Assembly (NCBI GenBank): GCA_029215795.1
Contig: JARDYH010000001.1
Span: 396,465,154 to 396,529,153, forward strand
Length of the DNA: 64,000 nt
From: Anniella stebbinsi
Taxonomy: Eukaryota > Chordata > Lepidosauria > Squamata > Anniellidae
Reading direction: 5' to 3'
The notes under the pieces were generated by a model. That model worked only from the letters and a program-made list of their open reading frames with translations, had not been told where the DNA came from and did not search any database. Both the position numbers and the translations under genes were made by a program. Positions 22,806 to 32,899 of the stretch are shown here, piece after piece. Position 1 is the stretch's first letter; every line of letters starts with the position of its first letter.

Positions 22806-23469
22806 CATATGGACTGGCAGAGGTGCAGTCTTGTCCGATACCTCGCAGAGCGAAATGTCTTTGGCAAGCCTCGGCCTTGAGATTCAGTCATCTGAGCTTT
22901 CTTTCCCTCTCTCCCTCCTGGATGTCCTGACATTGGCAAGCCCTGCTAGCTGCCGGCTGAACAATGTGTGAAAGCACAGAAGGGAAACAACAGCAGCAGA
23001 AGATGGAGGTGCCTTTGATGGAGTCTGCATTGACCTTCTCCTTGACGTGACCTCTGCAGAGAGAATATCAATCAGATTGAGAAACCTAGCCTGCTGACCC
23101 TGTTCAAGGAGACCTTGTGCTAATTAGATTTTTTTAAAAAAAAGTTCTGCAAAGTGGCCAGCTGCCTCCTGAAATGGAGCTGGTAGGGAAATGATCAGCT
23201 CAGCACTCTCTGTGCGTTTCATTTGCATTTTGTTAAAACCTTGCAATAGCCTTCATCTGTTCTCTAACGGACAGCCGTCCTTCCTTCATACCTCCTTGGG
23301 CTCTAAGGCATGGGGGTGGGGAAGATTTCATTTGGTGTGCATTTTTAGGAGAATCGACCTAAATTCGCACTTCCCAGAGTAATATGCAGGCTGGAATAGT
23401 TCTCCTTCGGCTGATATAGAAATGTTATAATCAGCGATATAGAAATGTTACAAATAAATAAATAAACTA

Positions 23470-23471
<2 letters not shown>
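22806..23471. other. Single-copy intergenic DNA
   Basis: Nothing recognised apart from a short (AAAT)n at 23454-23466. Confidence 0.45.

Positions 23472-23527
<56 letters not shown>
23472..23527. repeat. (CT)n(CA)n microsatellite
   Basis: About 32 bases of CT dinucleotides, then about 26 of CA. Confidence 0.95.
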
Positions 23528-23635
23528 CCCACTGGATTGAGGGAAATTTGAGGACTACCCTTGCAGAAATCAATTCAAAAACCTCAACTTGTATAAAATA
23601 TAGCTGCCCTTCCCTGAACCTTAGGTTGTTTCCAG

Positions 23636-23955
23636 TGGGGTGACCAGAAAAAATCCAGGTCAGGGCTCATGTAACTTTAACGGTTGTAGAGAAAAGGGAA
23701 TTTCAGCCAGTGTCATTTGTATGCAATTAGTTCCTGGTGATATTCCCTCTTCATCACAACAGTTAAAGTTGCAGGGGCCCTGCCTTCTTTTGTATATGGT
23801 CACTCTAGTATAGTGCCTGCACCTTTAACAGTTGTGATGAAGAGGGAATTTCACCAGGAACTAATTGCATACAAATGACCCTGGCTGAAATTCCCTTTTC
23901 TCTACAACTGTTAAAGTTACATGAGCTCTGACCTGGATTTTATCTGGTCACCCTA
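23636..23955 (+). mobile_element. 320-bp palindromic hAT MITE, copy 1
   Basis: Ends TGGGGTGACCAGA and TCTGGTCACCCTA. The exact 8-bp target duplication GTTTCCAG flanks it (23628-23635, 23956-23963), diagnostic of the hAT superfamily. Arms of about 140 bp are inverted copies around a ~40-bp loop (cttttgtatatggtcactct). The loop is read in the plus sense here. No coding capacity; it depends on a hAT transposase elsewhere. Confidence 0.95.
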
Positions 23956-23963
23956 GTTTCCAG

Positions 23964-24762
23964 TATCTTTTCAGGATCAGTTCACGATGCTGGTTTCAGA
24001 TTTGTACATTCCAAATGGTTCAGGCTCTGAGTATTTCGGGGAACACCTTCTTCTGCATTTTAGTTAGTTTCAGTGCAATCCTATGCATGTCTAATCGGAA
24101 GAAATCCCATTGAATTCGATAGAGCTTACTCTCGGGTAAGTGTGTATAAGATTATGTACAGGATTCATGCATTCATGGGCCACTCATCGGTACAAAATGC
24201 TACTGCAGTATCAAATTCAGAATTTATACAACAAATGCAATAAAATCCAAAATAAAAACAATGCAAAATCATAAAAAAACCCAGCTGCTATAAAGTTGGT
24301 AACATCAATAAAATACAACAGAGCAATAAATCCACATACATATATACTAGGTTTGTGTGCAAGGCATTTCTTTTTGTATAGATGCTCCATTCATATTCTT
24401 TAGTACAACACCATTTGTTGTGTTCTCCCGTCTATGGCTTGTTGGTGGTGTTTTTTGCATCAATTTTAATTCCTTGAATAATGTCCCCCTTGCTTTCCCT
24501 TGTTATTCCCACCTGGCCTACCTTGATCATTGCAGTCTAATGGGAAATATAGTTTCTTTGCCTATCTGTACCCATATACATAAGTCAAATTGTTGCATGT
24601 ATTGTAGTTACATTGTCAGTTCCTATAAAGTTTGAGCGCCGTGATGTTAGGATTCAAGTTGCATGTAAACTTGTGGGGGGAAAGCAGTGGTTTCTCTAAT
24701 TTTATCAACGTTTATTTCTTTTATTTATTGATTCATTATATTGCTTTACTGTCCCATAGCTA
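23964..24762. other. Intergenic DNA
   Basis: AT-rich, no recognised feature. The segment 24180-24340 may be old LINE-derived 3' UTR, too eroded to place. Confidence 0.4.
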
Positions 24763-24766
24763 GAGT

Positions 24767-24798
<32 letters not shown>

Positions 24799-24807
24799 TT
24801 CTTCTTT
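24763..24807. repeat. (TTC)n tract
   Basis: About 14 TTC units with one CTC. Confidence 0.95.
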
Positions 24808-25010
24808 GACTGATCTCTTCCGGCAGGCCTACCCAGATGAAATTTTAAAGTGTTTTATTGGTGTTTTATTGGTATTTTAATGATGTATTGGTTTTAAGTG
24901 TTTTAATCAGTTTTGTATTTTATGTTTGATGCTGTTCCCCACCTCGATCCGTTGGGAGAGGCGGGTAATAAATAAATAAATATATTATTATTATTATTAT
25001 TCTACTACTA
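24808..25010 (+). mobile_element. L2-like LINE 3' end
   Basis: gactgatctcttccggcag, gcctacccagatgaaattt encodes the DLFRQAYPDE C-terminal relic. The 3' UTR has ccccacctcgatccgttgg and gagaggcgggtaataaataa, and then a (TTA)n tail. Same subfamily as 6958-7092. Confidence 0.75.
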
Positions 25011-25199
25011 CTAGTAGTAGTAGTAGTTCTTCTTCTACTAGTTATTGTTGTTTTTCTAGTTCTTCTTCTAGTTCTTCTTCTACTACTAGTAGTTTTTCTT
25101 CTTCTTCTGGTTCTTCTTCTGGTTCTTCTTCTGGTTCTTCTTCTGGTTCTTCTTCTTCTTCTTCTTCTTCTTCTTCTTCTTCTTCTTCTTCTTCTTCTG
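25011..25199. repeat. Complex TTC/TAG/TTCTGG polypyrimidine-rich array
   Basis: The LINE tail passes into (CTA/TAG)n, TTCTTCTAG-type units, a run of five TTCTTCTTCTGG-like 12-mers (25095-25152) and then a pure (TTC)n of about 16 units. Reverse frames of poly-Arg/Lys over it are artefacts. Confidence 0.9.
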
Positions 25200-25714
25200 T
25201 TTGCATGAAAACCTAAGAAGAATGGTACACATTCCTCCCAACACAAGCAAGAAAGGAGAAAGCATTTCTCCTAATAAACACAAACAATGAAGAGATTGTG
25301 TGTTGGATGCTATTTTCATGAATGCATCCATTTTTTGTGTGTGCAGTTCCCCTCCCCCCCCCCCCCCAAGATACATAAGTTTTGTTTGCATTTATCTGAT
25401 TGGAGAACTCCATTGCAAAATTTGGAGAGACACGAATTTTGAAGGATAATGGGGGTGTCGTTTGTGCATTGCTTCAAAAGTACAAGACTAGGGAAGCCCA
25501 CCTGAAATTACGAACTGAACTGCTTTCTCCCCCCATCCAGATTTGTGGAAATGGTTACCAATCCTTTGTTCAGCAAGAGAAAGCCTGTGGTGGTGAGTTT
25601 GTAAGGTGCTAAATGTAACATAGGTCTCTTGTGGTCCAGGAAAGTAGCCTTAGATCAGGGCTGATGAACTTATTCTAGCCCATAGGTCAAATTCCCTGCA
25701 TCCAGACAAATGAC
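25200..25714. other. Intergenic DNA
   Basis: Poly-C at 25354-25367. ggctgatgaacttattct near 25660 may be a hAT end relic. Nothing else. Confidence 0.4.
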
Positions 25715-25793
25715 ACCTGCTGAAATTCCCTTTTCTACACAACTGTTAAAGATACTGGAGCCCGGTCCTCCTTTCCATATGGCCAGCCTACTC
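25715..25793 (+). mobile_element. Right-arm fragment of the 320-bp hAT MITE family
   Basis: gctgaaattcccttttctac, caactgttaaagatac and cctttccatatggccag match the right terminal 80 bases of the family. The left three quarters is absent. Confidence 0.75.
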
Positions 25794-26046
25794 AGGGGCT
25801 GCAGTCAGTGGTGCACAGCTCTGAAGGCAAAATTGAGATGTTGGAGGAATCTGTCCAGGAGGTGGAGCTCACGGAGCTTTCAGTCAGGTCATCCTGCCCC
25901 AGAGTTCAGCTCATTTCCCTGAGAACTGTCCCACCTCCATCTGCATCAAGTTCAGCCATCTTGCGGACTTTTCAGGTTTTTTTTTTTTTTTAAAGTTACA
26001 TAAATAGAAATTTGCACAAATTGTGGCTGACATTTGCATAAATCAC
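25794..26046. other. Intergenic DNA
   Basis: Flank of the GC-rich element. Poly-T at 25977-25992, otherwise unassigned. Confidence 0.4.
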
Positions 26047-27598
26047 TAGGGGTGTGCACGGACCCCCCGGATCGGATCGGGACCCGGATCGGGACCTCCA
26101 ATTTTGTCACGGACCGGTTCGGACAAAATCGGAGGCCCCCCCGGACCGGATCGAGTCCGATCCCGACCCCAAAATCGTAAATTTTTGGATCGGCCGCCAT
26201 TTTTTTCCCCATAGACTTGCATTGCAATGCAAGTCTATGAGGAAAAAATGGCGGCGGATGGGTGAGGGGGGCCCTAACTCCCTCCCCCCCGGGGCCGTCC
26301 GCTGTGGACGGCCCCGGCAGGTAAGCCCCTCCCCCACGCTCCCTACCCCCCCTGGGGCCGTCCGCTTCCATCCGCTGGCGCCCGAGGGAGCCAGCGGATA
26401 GAAGCGGACAGCTCCGGGGGGGGGTAAGCCCCCTTCCCCGCCACTGCTTACCTTCTCGGCCCGTCCGCTCCCGTCCGGCGCCGGCGGCTACTACCAGCGG
26501 GCTCCGCGGCCTACTCTCGAGTAGCGCGCCGGGTGATGACATCACCCGGCGCGCCACCCTGGAGTAGGCCGCGGAGCCTGCTGGTAGTAGTCGCCGGCGC
26601 CGGACGGGAGCGGCCGGGCCGGCAAGGTAAGGGCCCCCTCCCCCCCTCCGCGCGCCCCCTCCTCCCCTCCACGCACCCCCTGCTTACCTTCTCGGCCCGT
26701 CCGCTCCCGTCCGGGGCCGGTGGCTACTACCAGTGGGCTCCGCGGCCTGCTCTAGAGTAGCGTGCCGGGTGATGACATCACCCGGCGCGCCACCCTAGAG
26801 CAGGCCGCGGAGCCTGCTGGTAGTTGTAGTCGCCGGCGCCGGACGGGAGCGGCCGGGCCGGGAAGGTAAGGGCCCCCCTCCCCCCCTCCGTGCGCCCCCT
26901 CCTCCCCTCCACGCACCCCCTGCTTACCTTATCGGCCCGTCCGCTCCCGTCCGGGGCCAGCGGCTACTACCAGCAGGCTCCGCGGCCTGCTCTAGAGTAG
27001 CGCGCCGGGTGATGACATCAACCGGCGCGCCACCCTAGAGCAGGCCGCGGAGCGTGCTGGTAGTAGTAGTCGCCGGCGCCGGACGGGAGCGGCCGGGCCG
27101 GGAAGGTAAGGGCCCCCCTCCCCCCTCCGCGCGCCCCCTCCTCCCCTCCACGCACCCCCTGCTTACCTTCTCGGCCCGTCCGCTCCCGTCCGGCGCCGGC
27201 GGCTACTACCAGCGGGCTCCACGGCCTGCTCTAGAGTAGCGCGCCGGGTGATGACATCACCCGGCGCGCCACCCTGGAGCAGGCCGCGGAGCCCGCTGGT
27301 AGTAGATGCTAGTGCCGGATGGGAGCAGACGGGCCGAGAAGGTAAGCGCCCCCCTCCTCCCCCCCGCTGTCCACTTTCATCGGCGGGCGCCCGCTGGCGC
27401 CCGCCAATGGAAGCGGCGGTGGGCGCCAGTGGGCGCCCGCCGATCCGCCGATCCGCCGAACCGGTTCGGAGCCTTTTCGGACCGGTTCGGATTGGATCGG
27501 CCGATCCAGCTGCGGGATCGGAAATCGGATAATTTATCCGATTTCCCACTGGACCGGACTCGGATCGTGGATCGGGTCCGATCCAGTGCATATTCCTA
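26047..27598 (-). mobile_element. GC-rich 1.55-kb hAT-type element made of serial palindromes (element A)
   Basis: Ends TAGGGGTGTGCAC and GTGCATATTCCTA, with a perfect 8-bp target duplication TAAATCAC on both sides (26039-26046, 27599-27606). This is the hAT signature. Subterminal regions are packed with CGGATCGG/CCGATCC motifs, plausibly transposase-binding repeats. Inside, in order: a palindrome of gccgccattttt / ccccatagacttgcattg (about 26195-26254), two short GC palindromes (26290-26314, 26353-26417), four tandem ~187-bp palindromes (26445-27346), and a last GC-rich inverted segment (27380-27440). No coding sequence. Orientation is set as minus because its right end matches the left end of element B at 38067. 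Confidence 0.9.
26445..27346. repeat. Four tandem copies of a GC-rich palindrome with CTTACC...GGTAAG borders
   Basis: Units at 26445-26631, 26681-26870, 26921-27110 and 27160-27346, period about 236-240. Each starts TGCTTACCTTCTCGGCCCGT (or one base different) and ends with an AAGGTAAG. At the centre is GGGTGATGACATCACCC (26531, 26767, 27246; one change in unit 3), flanked by cggcgcgcc and the inverted tagtagccgccggcgcc arms. Spacers of about 50 bases are C-rich. Each unit could form a hairpin almost over its whole length. Confidence 0.9.
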
Positions 27599-27606
27599 TA
27601 AATCAC

Positions 27607-27875
27607 ACAAACTGCATCTCACAATTTGTACACATTTCTAATTAAATATGTTTTTTAAAAATTGCAAAAGTTCTTGGAAAAGCCCCACAGCCTGGGCCAC
27701 AAATGTGAGCTGAGTCATGAGCTCATTGGGAGTCTTTCAAGGCCCCCAAAGGGCCAGGTTCCAGAGGGATGGACATCCGTAAGGCAAAAGGGATGGGGCA
27801 AAGGGAAAGTAGGTGGGGCAAAGTGGGTGTGGCAAAGGGAAAAGGGGAAGGGGAAAAATACCAAAAATGCCATGG
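27607..27875. other. Intergenic DNA
   Basis: Contains a purine-rich AAAGGGATGGGGCAAAGGGA-like local repeat (27785-27860), not assigned. Confidence 0.4.
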
Positions 27876-28118
27876 CATTTTTTTTATTATTGCATTTATA
27901 TCCCATCATTTTTCCTCAAAGGAACCCAAGGTGGCATACATAACCTTCCTCCTCTCAATTTTGTTCTCACAACAACAACCCTGGGAGGTAGGTTGGGCTG
28001 AGGGTCTGTGACTAGCCCAAAGTCACCCAGTGGGTTTCCATGGCCGAGTGGGGACTAGAACCTGGATCTCCCGACTCCCAGTCCAACACTTGAACCGCTA
28101 CACCACCCTGGCTCATCT
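27876..28118 (-). mobile_element. Full-length tRNA-derived SINE with L2-like tail
   Basis: On the minus strand the head reads ggtggtgtagcggttcaag (Pol III A box) and ccaggttctagtcccc (B box). The body gtgactttgggctagtcac and cctcccagggttgttgttg follows. The tail atgatgggatataaatgcaa is shared with L2-type LINEs and ends in A/T-rich repeats. About 240 bp, MIR-like plan. It is a retroposon, not a tRNA gene. Confidence 0.8.
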
Positions 28119-29029
28119 TCAAGCTCTTACTGCCAGTCACTAAGCCTTAGGAGAAGCATCCCAGCCTTTTAGAATGGGGTGGGGGGAGGATTACACAAAT
28201 GATTGGAACCACCAAGTGGTTTGTAGTCGTGGGAAAGGAACATGGCCAGGAGAGGGGACCATGGCTTTTTGAGCAACCACAAGGGGCTGCATTGGGACCT
28301 CAGAAGGACTGAATTTGGCCCCAAATCTGAGGTCCTGTTCCCCTGTCTTAGATGTGAGAGGCCTAGCAAAGATACCAGGATTCATGCCAAGATGGCCACA
28401 AAACAGAGTCAAGGGGAAAACACACACGTTTCAACGGGACAGACATTATGTTTGGAGGCAAGAGAGGGGGTATGGGCTGGCCTTCAAGGCTTCACTTGTA
28501 TTCCGTAACCATCAGAGAAGTTCCCAACCGGCCTACACTATCTCCGAGACCCTCTTAAGTCCTGCCAGCCTTTCTGATCACGGCGCTCTCCAAACAAGCT
28601 GCCACCCACAGATTTGTTGGAGCTTTTTTTTTTTTTTTTAACACAATGCCTTGAGCGATCCTTCCCACCCCCACAACCTCTGTCCATCGCTGCCAAACGT
28701 ATTTAGCATCATGAGCCCTGCTCCCTCATTAGCAGGGGCATGTCAATACATTTCAGATCGTGCTAGCTAGTCATAGCTTTGCCCGGCCCTTAGGAGTGTG
28801 GGAGCTGTTTACTTTGTTTGCAATGGAGAGACGGTTACACGGAGCAGGAAGGAATCTGCCGTGTGCTTATGAGTTACAAAACTCAAGGAAGAAGAAGGTG
28901 GGGTGGGGGAGAGCAGGAGAAACTTGACTTTTGGTCAGCATCTCAGATTTTCCGGCTCTGGGTACCATGAGGCCATGATAATCGCCGCCAAATCTTCTTC
29001 CATAGCCGCTTCAGCTCAAGGAAAACTAC
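28119..29029. other. Intergenic DNA; candidate conserved noncoding segment at 28700-28880
   Basis: 28145-28380 has traces of an old hAT element. Poly-T at 28624-28640. 28700-28880 is repeat-free, with tgtttactttgtttgc (forkhead-like), and may be regulatory. No exon seen. Confidence 0.35.
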
Positions 29030-29034
29030 ATCAA

Positions 29035-29135
29035 TGCATGCCAATCAACAAAATATAATTGTTGTGAACAACCCAGAGATCCTTGGCTCTCGGGCAGTAT
29101 AGAAACACATTGAAGAAATAAAGAAAAAAATAAAA
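29035..29135 (+). mobile_element. Short LINE 3' tail relic
   Basis: ttgttgtgaacaacccagag, tctcgggcagtatagaaac, then AAATAAAGAAAAAAATAAAA. Same plan as the LINE 3' end at 50820-50880. Confidence 0.5.
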
Positions 29136-29840
29136 GATGCTGAAGATGCGCCCGCCCTCATGAAGGCTCCTTCAATTGTCATCGTGAGCAGCCGTTCCAG
29201 TCAGCTGTATTGAGGGAGAGGCGATGGGGTGGGGGGAATGGGACCCTTTCTTTCAGCTCTGATAAAATACTTTGTTTCCCCTCTTCCCTCCTCAACACAT
29301 TTTCCTTGTGTGTTGCGTTCTTTTTTAACTGGTGAGCCTGTGGACAGGGAATTTCTTGTTTTACCAATTATATGTAGGTCACTCTCAGAGTCTTTTTGGC
29401 TGAGGAGAGGGATAAAAATACTTAAAATAAATCAGACTGATGCAGAACTTCGATAGAATGGATTGAATACATGTGAAACAGACACATACCAGAAATAGAG
29501 ATAGCATCAGTCCATACCTGACGCATCAAACAGGTTGAGTCCTCAACTCTGAGCAGCAGATCAGAGGTCTATTGCTGGATTAGCATTATGTTTTGTGATC
29601 TCTTCCTCATTCTTTTCTTCACCAACCAACCTACTGCTCATCACCCAATAAGCTAAATGAACAGAAACTGTGAACCCAGTTAAGACCCAAAAGCATTTAT
29701 TCTGTCGAAGAGGAAAGAAGTAGTTTTGAAAGGTCTATGAAATAGTAAGTACTTTTTTCTGCTGCATTTGGTTTCCATGGAAATTGGTTGCAAAGGATGA
29801 GGATCCTGGAAGGTGGATGAATAGTACAGACAAAGTTCCC

Positions 29841-29842
<2 letters not shown>
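29136..29842. other. Single-copy intergenic DNA
   Basis: Nothing recognised. Confidence 0.5.

Positions 29843-29888
<46 letters not shown>
29843..29888. repeat. (GA)n microsatellite
   Basis: About 23 uninterrupted GA units. Confidence 0.95.
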
Positions 29889-29892
<4 letters not shown>

Positions 29893-30124
29893 GGTTGGGT
29901 GGGATTGTAGAACAGCTGAATGATTGCCTACTGGTAATTTTAAGCATAGCCACGTGCTCTTTCTGTTACTGCATCACAGCAATTGATCTTCTATGTTTAT
30001 TACGGCTTTATTCAGAACCTTTCTTTTAGTTCCATTTCTAGTCTGAGGAATTGTTACCTCTGTTCGTCATTCATGAAATTGAATCCACACCGGAAGATTA
30101 TTTACACCAGGACAGAGTATTTGA

Positions 30125-30314
30125 CCGTCTTGTCCAGTATCAGAGTCAGTAAGCCTGTATACACTAGTTGTTGGGGAACATGGGTGGGAGGGTGCTGTTG
30201 CACCGTGCCCTGCTTGTGTTTCCCTGGTCGACAGCTGGTTGGCCACTGTGTGAACAGAGTGCTGGACTAGATGAGCCCTTTGTCTGATCCAGCAGGGCTC
30301 TTCTTATGTTCTAC
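30125..30314 (+). mobile_element. CR1 LINE 3' end
   Basis: cagtatcagagtcagtaagc, tagttgttggggaacatg, gagtgctggactagatgag, gatccagcagggctcttct. About 190 bases. No coding remains. Confidence 0.8.
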
Positions 30315-30434
30315 CAGCTTTGTTCTGGGAGTTCTCTATAATAGTTGGGATTTCTTCTTCTCATGTTCTCTTGCTAAGGATGAAGAAGAGGAGCAACTCC
30401 ATGAGGCTGTTGTCAGTGGGCCCTTGGTAGGTAC

Positions 30435-30570
30435 CTGATCACGTATACCCTTCATCACAGTCCTGCTGGTGCCTTCAAAATGTTTTGAGTCACATCTCCC
30501 AGCATTCCTTGCTGGTTGGGGCTCATGGCCATGCTAGTAGTTGTGGCTCATGGGAGTTGAAGTACTAAGT
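30435..30570. mobile_element. Diverged palindromic MITE (ACTACAACTCCCA family)
   Basis: ttttgagtcacatctcccag, cattccttgctggttgg and ctcatgggagttgaagtac preserve the family's two arms. The left end is eroded. It abuts the hAT MITE that follows. Confidence 0.5.
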
Positions 30571-30578
30571 ATCTAAAG

Positions 30579-30898
30579 TAGGGTGACCAGATAAAATCCA
30601 GGTCAGGGCTCATGTAACTTTAACAGTTGTAGAGAAAAGGGAATTTCAGCCACGGTCATTTGTATGCAATTAGTTCCTGGTGAAATTCCCTCTTCATCAC
30701 AACAGTTAAAGGTGCATGCACTATACTAGAGTGACCATATACAAAAGAAGGCAGGGACCCTGCAACTTTAACAGTTGTGATGAAGAGGGAATTTCACCAG
30801 GAACTAATTGCATACAAATGACACTGGCTGAAATTCTCTTTTCTCTACAACTGTTAAAGTTACATGAGCCCTCACCTGGATTTTATCTGGTCACCCTA
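30579..30898 (-). mobile_element. 320-bp palindromic hAT MITE, copy 2
   Basis: TAGGGTGACCAGATAAAATC ... TTTTATCTGGTCACCCTA, with perfect target duplication ATCTAAAG (30571-30578, 30899-30906). The loop (gagtgaccatatacaaaag) is inverted relative to copy 1, so the element lies in the opposite sense. Confidence 0.95.
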
Positions 30899-30906
30899 AT
30901 CTAAAG

Positions 30907-31840
30907 GGCGCTGAGTTGGGAAAGCCTGCTCTAACCACTCCACCACACTGATTCTCAGTAGCAGGATTGCTCTCCCTGATGGGAGGATTTCAGAGTTCCC
31001 AAGATAGCAGACCATACCATGATCGTCTGTAAGGCTGCATGCTATTGCCAAGGAAGGTTGTCTTAAATGGAATCTCCCTTGAATATCAAATTGGACACAA
31101 TCACCACTGAATCGGTATGGCTGTGTATTATTTGCACAACGCTGCTTCTACAGAAATCTCATTCATAAACTCAGCTCCATTCCTTTGCTCCTTCGTACAC
31201 CTTCGTTTTGAGCAGGCTGGGGGAGAGCGGCCAGGGCGAGGGGTTCAAAAGCTGATGTGAAATGTTGCGGCTGCTTTTCAGAGACTGTGGCACTTTTGCA
31301 TAAACTCTCTTGCAGCAGAATATGTTAGGCAGGCTCGAGTAGGATGCTAATGGTTATTTCACAGCCGATGAAATTAAGGAGACTTTCAAAAGCCCTACGC
31401 TGCGCTTTGAAGCTCGAATCCCTGGCTGGGGTGAGTAGACAGTCGTTTCGTACTCATGGCAGCTTATTAGCACTCTCTTTTCTTTCCTTTTTAATTACAG
31501 TTTGCCATCTCCCTGCTAATTCAGCTGTATGAGTTCCTCTACCTCTTCTTCTTCTCGAAAGTGTGGCCTGTGCATTTGTGCATACTCCAAACAGAGTGAA
31601 ATGAAAATCCTCTCTCTCTCGGAAGGAGTGAACAATGGCTCCAGGTGGTCCATTTGACAAGGAGAAGAAACGATGCGTGTCACGTTGAATTTCCCATGAC
31701 GGAGCAGCAGAACATGGCAATCCATCAGAATATGACTTGCCGGGGAACCCCTGTGTCCTGGCACCTCCTTGTTACTCCAAAAGATGAAAGACCCATTGGC
31801 AGAGGTGGCTCCTTCAATGGCCACATTTCGTGGAGGGAAC
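30907..31840. other. Single-copy intergenic DNA
   Basis: 31130-31560 is repeat-free and balanced in composition. A TTTCCTTTTTAATTACAG acceptor-like site (31483-31500) is not followed by a recognisable exon. Possibly regulatory, otherwise unassigned. Confidence 0.35.
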
Positions 31841-31844
31841 TAGG

Positions 31845-31945
31845 CACCAGGGATGGATGGATTCACCCTCATCCAGTCCTTGCGGGCACTCACCAAGCTG
31901 CTGCTCGTGCCAAGGACCTGCTCACCAAGCCTCCTCATGCACCTG
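31845..31945 (-). mobile_element. MITE fragment related to 1892-2108
   Basis: caccagggatggatggattc and gtgccaaggacctgctcac correspond, inverted, to the right half of the element at 1892-2108 (gagtccatccatccct). Confidence 0.4.
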
Positions 31946-32117
31946 GACCATCTCACTGAGTGTCCACACACCCAATGAGCTGGTCTGCTTGTCACCCATC
32001 CCCATAGCGAGCCACCATTTTGCATAGAAATGGTTCTCGGGGATTTCCATAATATGAATGTTGTGCAAATGGCAGCCATAAAGGGACTCCACCCCCGCAT
32101 CGGACGCCTGCAACTCG

Positions 32118-32205
32118 GCATGCAGAAGGTCTCTGATTCAATCCATCACATCCTCAGGTAAGGCTGGGGGGAGAATCCTGCAGAGCTGGTGCCTCTGAGG
32201 GTAGA
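32118..32205 (+). mobile_element. tRNA-derived SINE fragment
   Basis: ggcatgcagaaggtctctga, ttcaatccatcacatcctca, ggtaaggctgggg. Same SINE as 16593 and 53911, with the B-box region and following body. Confidence 0.6.
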
Positions 32206-32210
32206 GCAGG

Positions 32211-32315
32211 GGTGGGGGAACCTCCAGCCTGCAGGCCAAATGCAGACATCTCAGTCAGGCCCTTAGGACTCTTCAAGGCCACAACCCCATTTCCACAGGC
32301 CACACTTTAAAGTGG
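32211..32315 (+). mobile_element. hAT-type element, left end fragment
   Basis: CAGGGGTGGGGGAACCT with tccagcctgcaggccaaatg is a CAGGGGTG hAT end and subterminal region. Interrupted on the right by CR1. Confidence 0.55.
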
Positions 32316-32392
32316 ATTCCTGCATTGAGCAGGAGGTTGGACTCGATGGCCTTATAGACCCCTTCCAACTCTACTACTCTATGATTCTATGA
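32316..32392 (+). mobile_element. CR1 3' end with ATTCTATG octamers
   Basis: gaggttggactcgatggcct, tatagaccccttccaactct, then TATGATTCTATGATC. The terminal ATTCTATG repeats are the CR1 hallmark. Confidence 0.8.
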
Positions 32393-32545
32393 TCCTCACA
32401 ACAACCCTGTGAGGTCGGTTAGGCAGAGAGCCACTGACTGGCCCAAAGTCACCCAGTGAACTTTGTGGCCAAGCGGGGACTAGAACCCAGATCTCCTGAG
32501 TCCCAGTCCGACACTCTAACCATTACACCACACTGGCACTCACTC
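32393..32545 (-). mobile_element. tRNA-derived SINE (MIR-like), 3'-truncated
   Basis: Minus strand: agtgtggtgtaatggttaga (A box), tgggttctagtccccgct (B box), gtgactttgggccagtc, cctcacagggttgttgtga. It ends exactly where the CR1 octamers at 32392 stop. Confidence 0.8.
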
Positions 32546-32655
32546 ACTACACTCACACTGGCTCACTTGACATTATTTTCTCTGTCCCCCAACTCCAAAG
32601 CGGTTGGAGGGAACTTTGCTGGGGAAGGAGAATGACTTGCTGCAAAGACCTCTGT

Positions 32656-32897
32656 TGTTAAGAACATCAGAATTGCCCTGCTGGATCAGACCAAGGGTCC
32701 ACCTAGTTCTGCATTCTGTTCACACAGTGGCCACCAGCTGCCTGTGGGAAACTCACAAGTAGAGCATGAATTCAAAAGCATGCTCCCAGTTCTGTTTTGC
32801 AGTAACCAGTGTACATAGCCCTGCTGCCCCTGATACTGCTGATAGCATACAGCCCTTAGGAATAGTAGTCACTGGTAGCCTTATCCTCCATGTGTTG
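32656..32897 (-). mobile_element. CR1 LINE 3' end
   Basis: attgccctgctggatcagac, cattctgttcacacagtgg, gggaaactcacaagtagag, gtagccttatcctcc. Directly followed by the 5S-SINE tail. Confidence 0.8.
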
Positions 32898-32899
32898 TT

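Noticed and set aside
24920..25391. Arg- or Lys-rich reverse frames
   Set aside because: Translations of (TTC)n and the LINE tail.
25952..26557. 201-codon reverse frame in GC-rich DNA, and other frames at 26054-27641
   Set aside because: Low stop density is expected in GC-rich palindromes. Frames exist on both strands because the DNA is symmetric, and they lie inside element A.
26445..27346. CRISPR-like or satellite array
   Set aside because: The units are ~187-bp palindromes with C-rich spacers that are nearly identical to each other, inside an element with 8-bp target duplications. No Cas genes, and a vertebrate genome.
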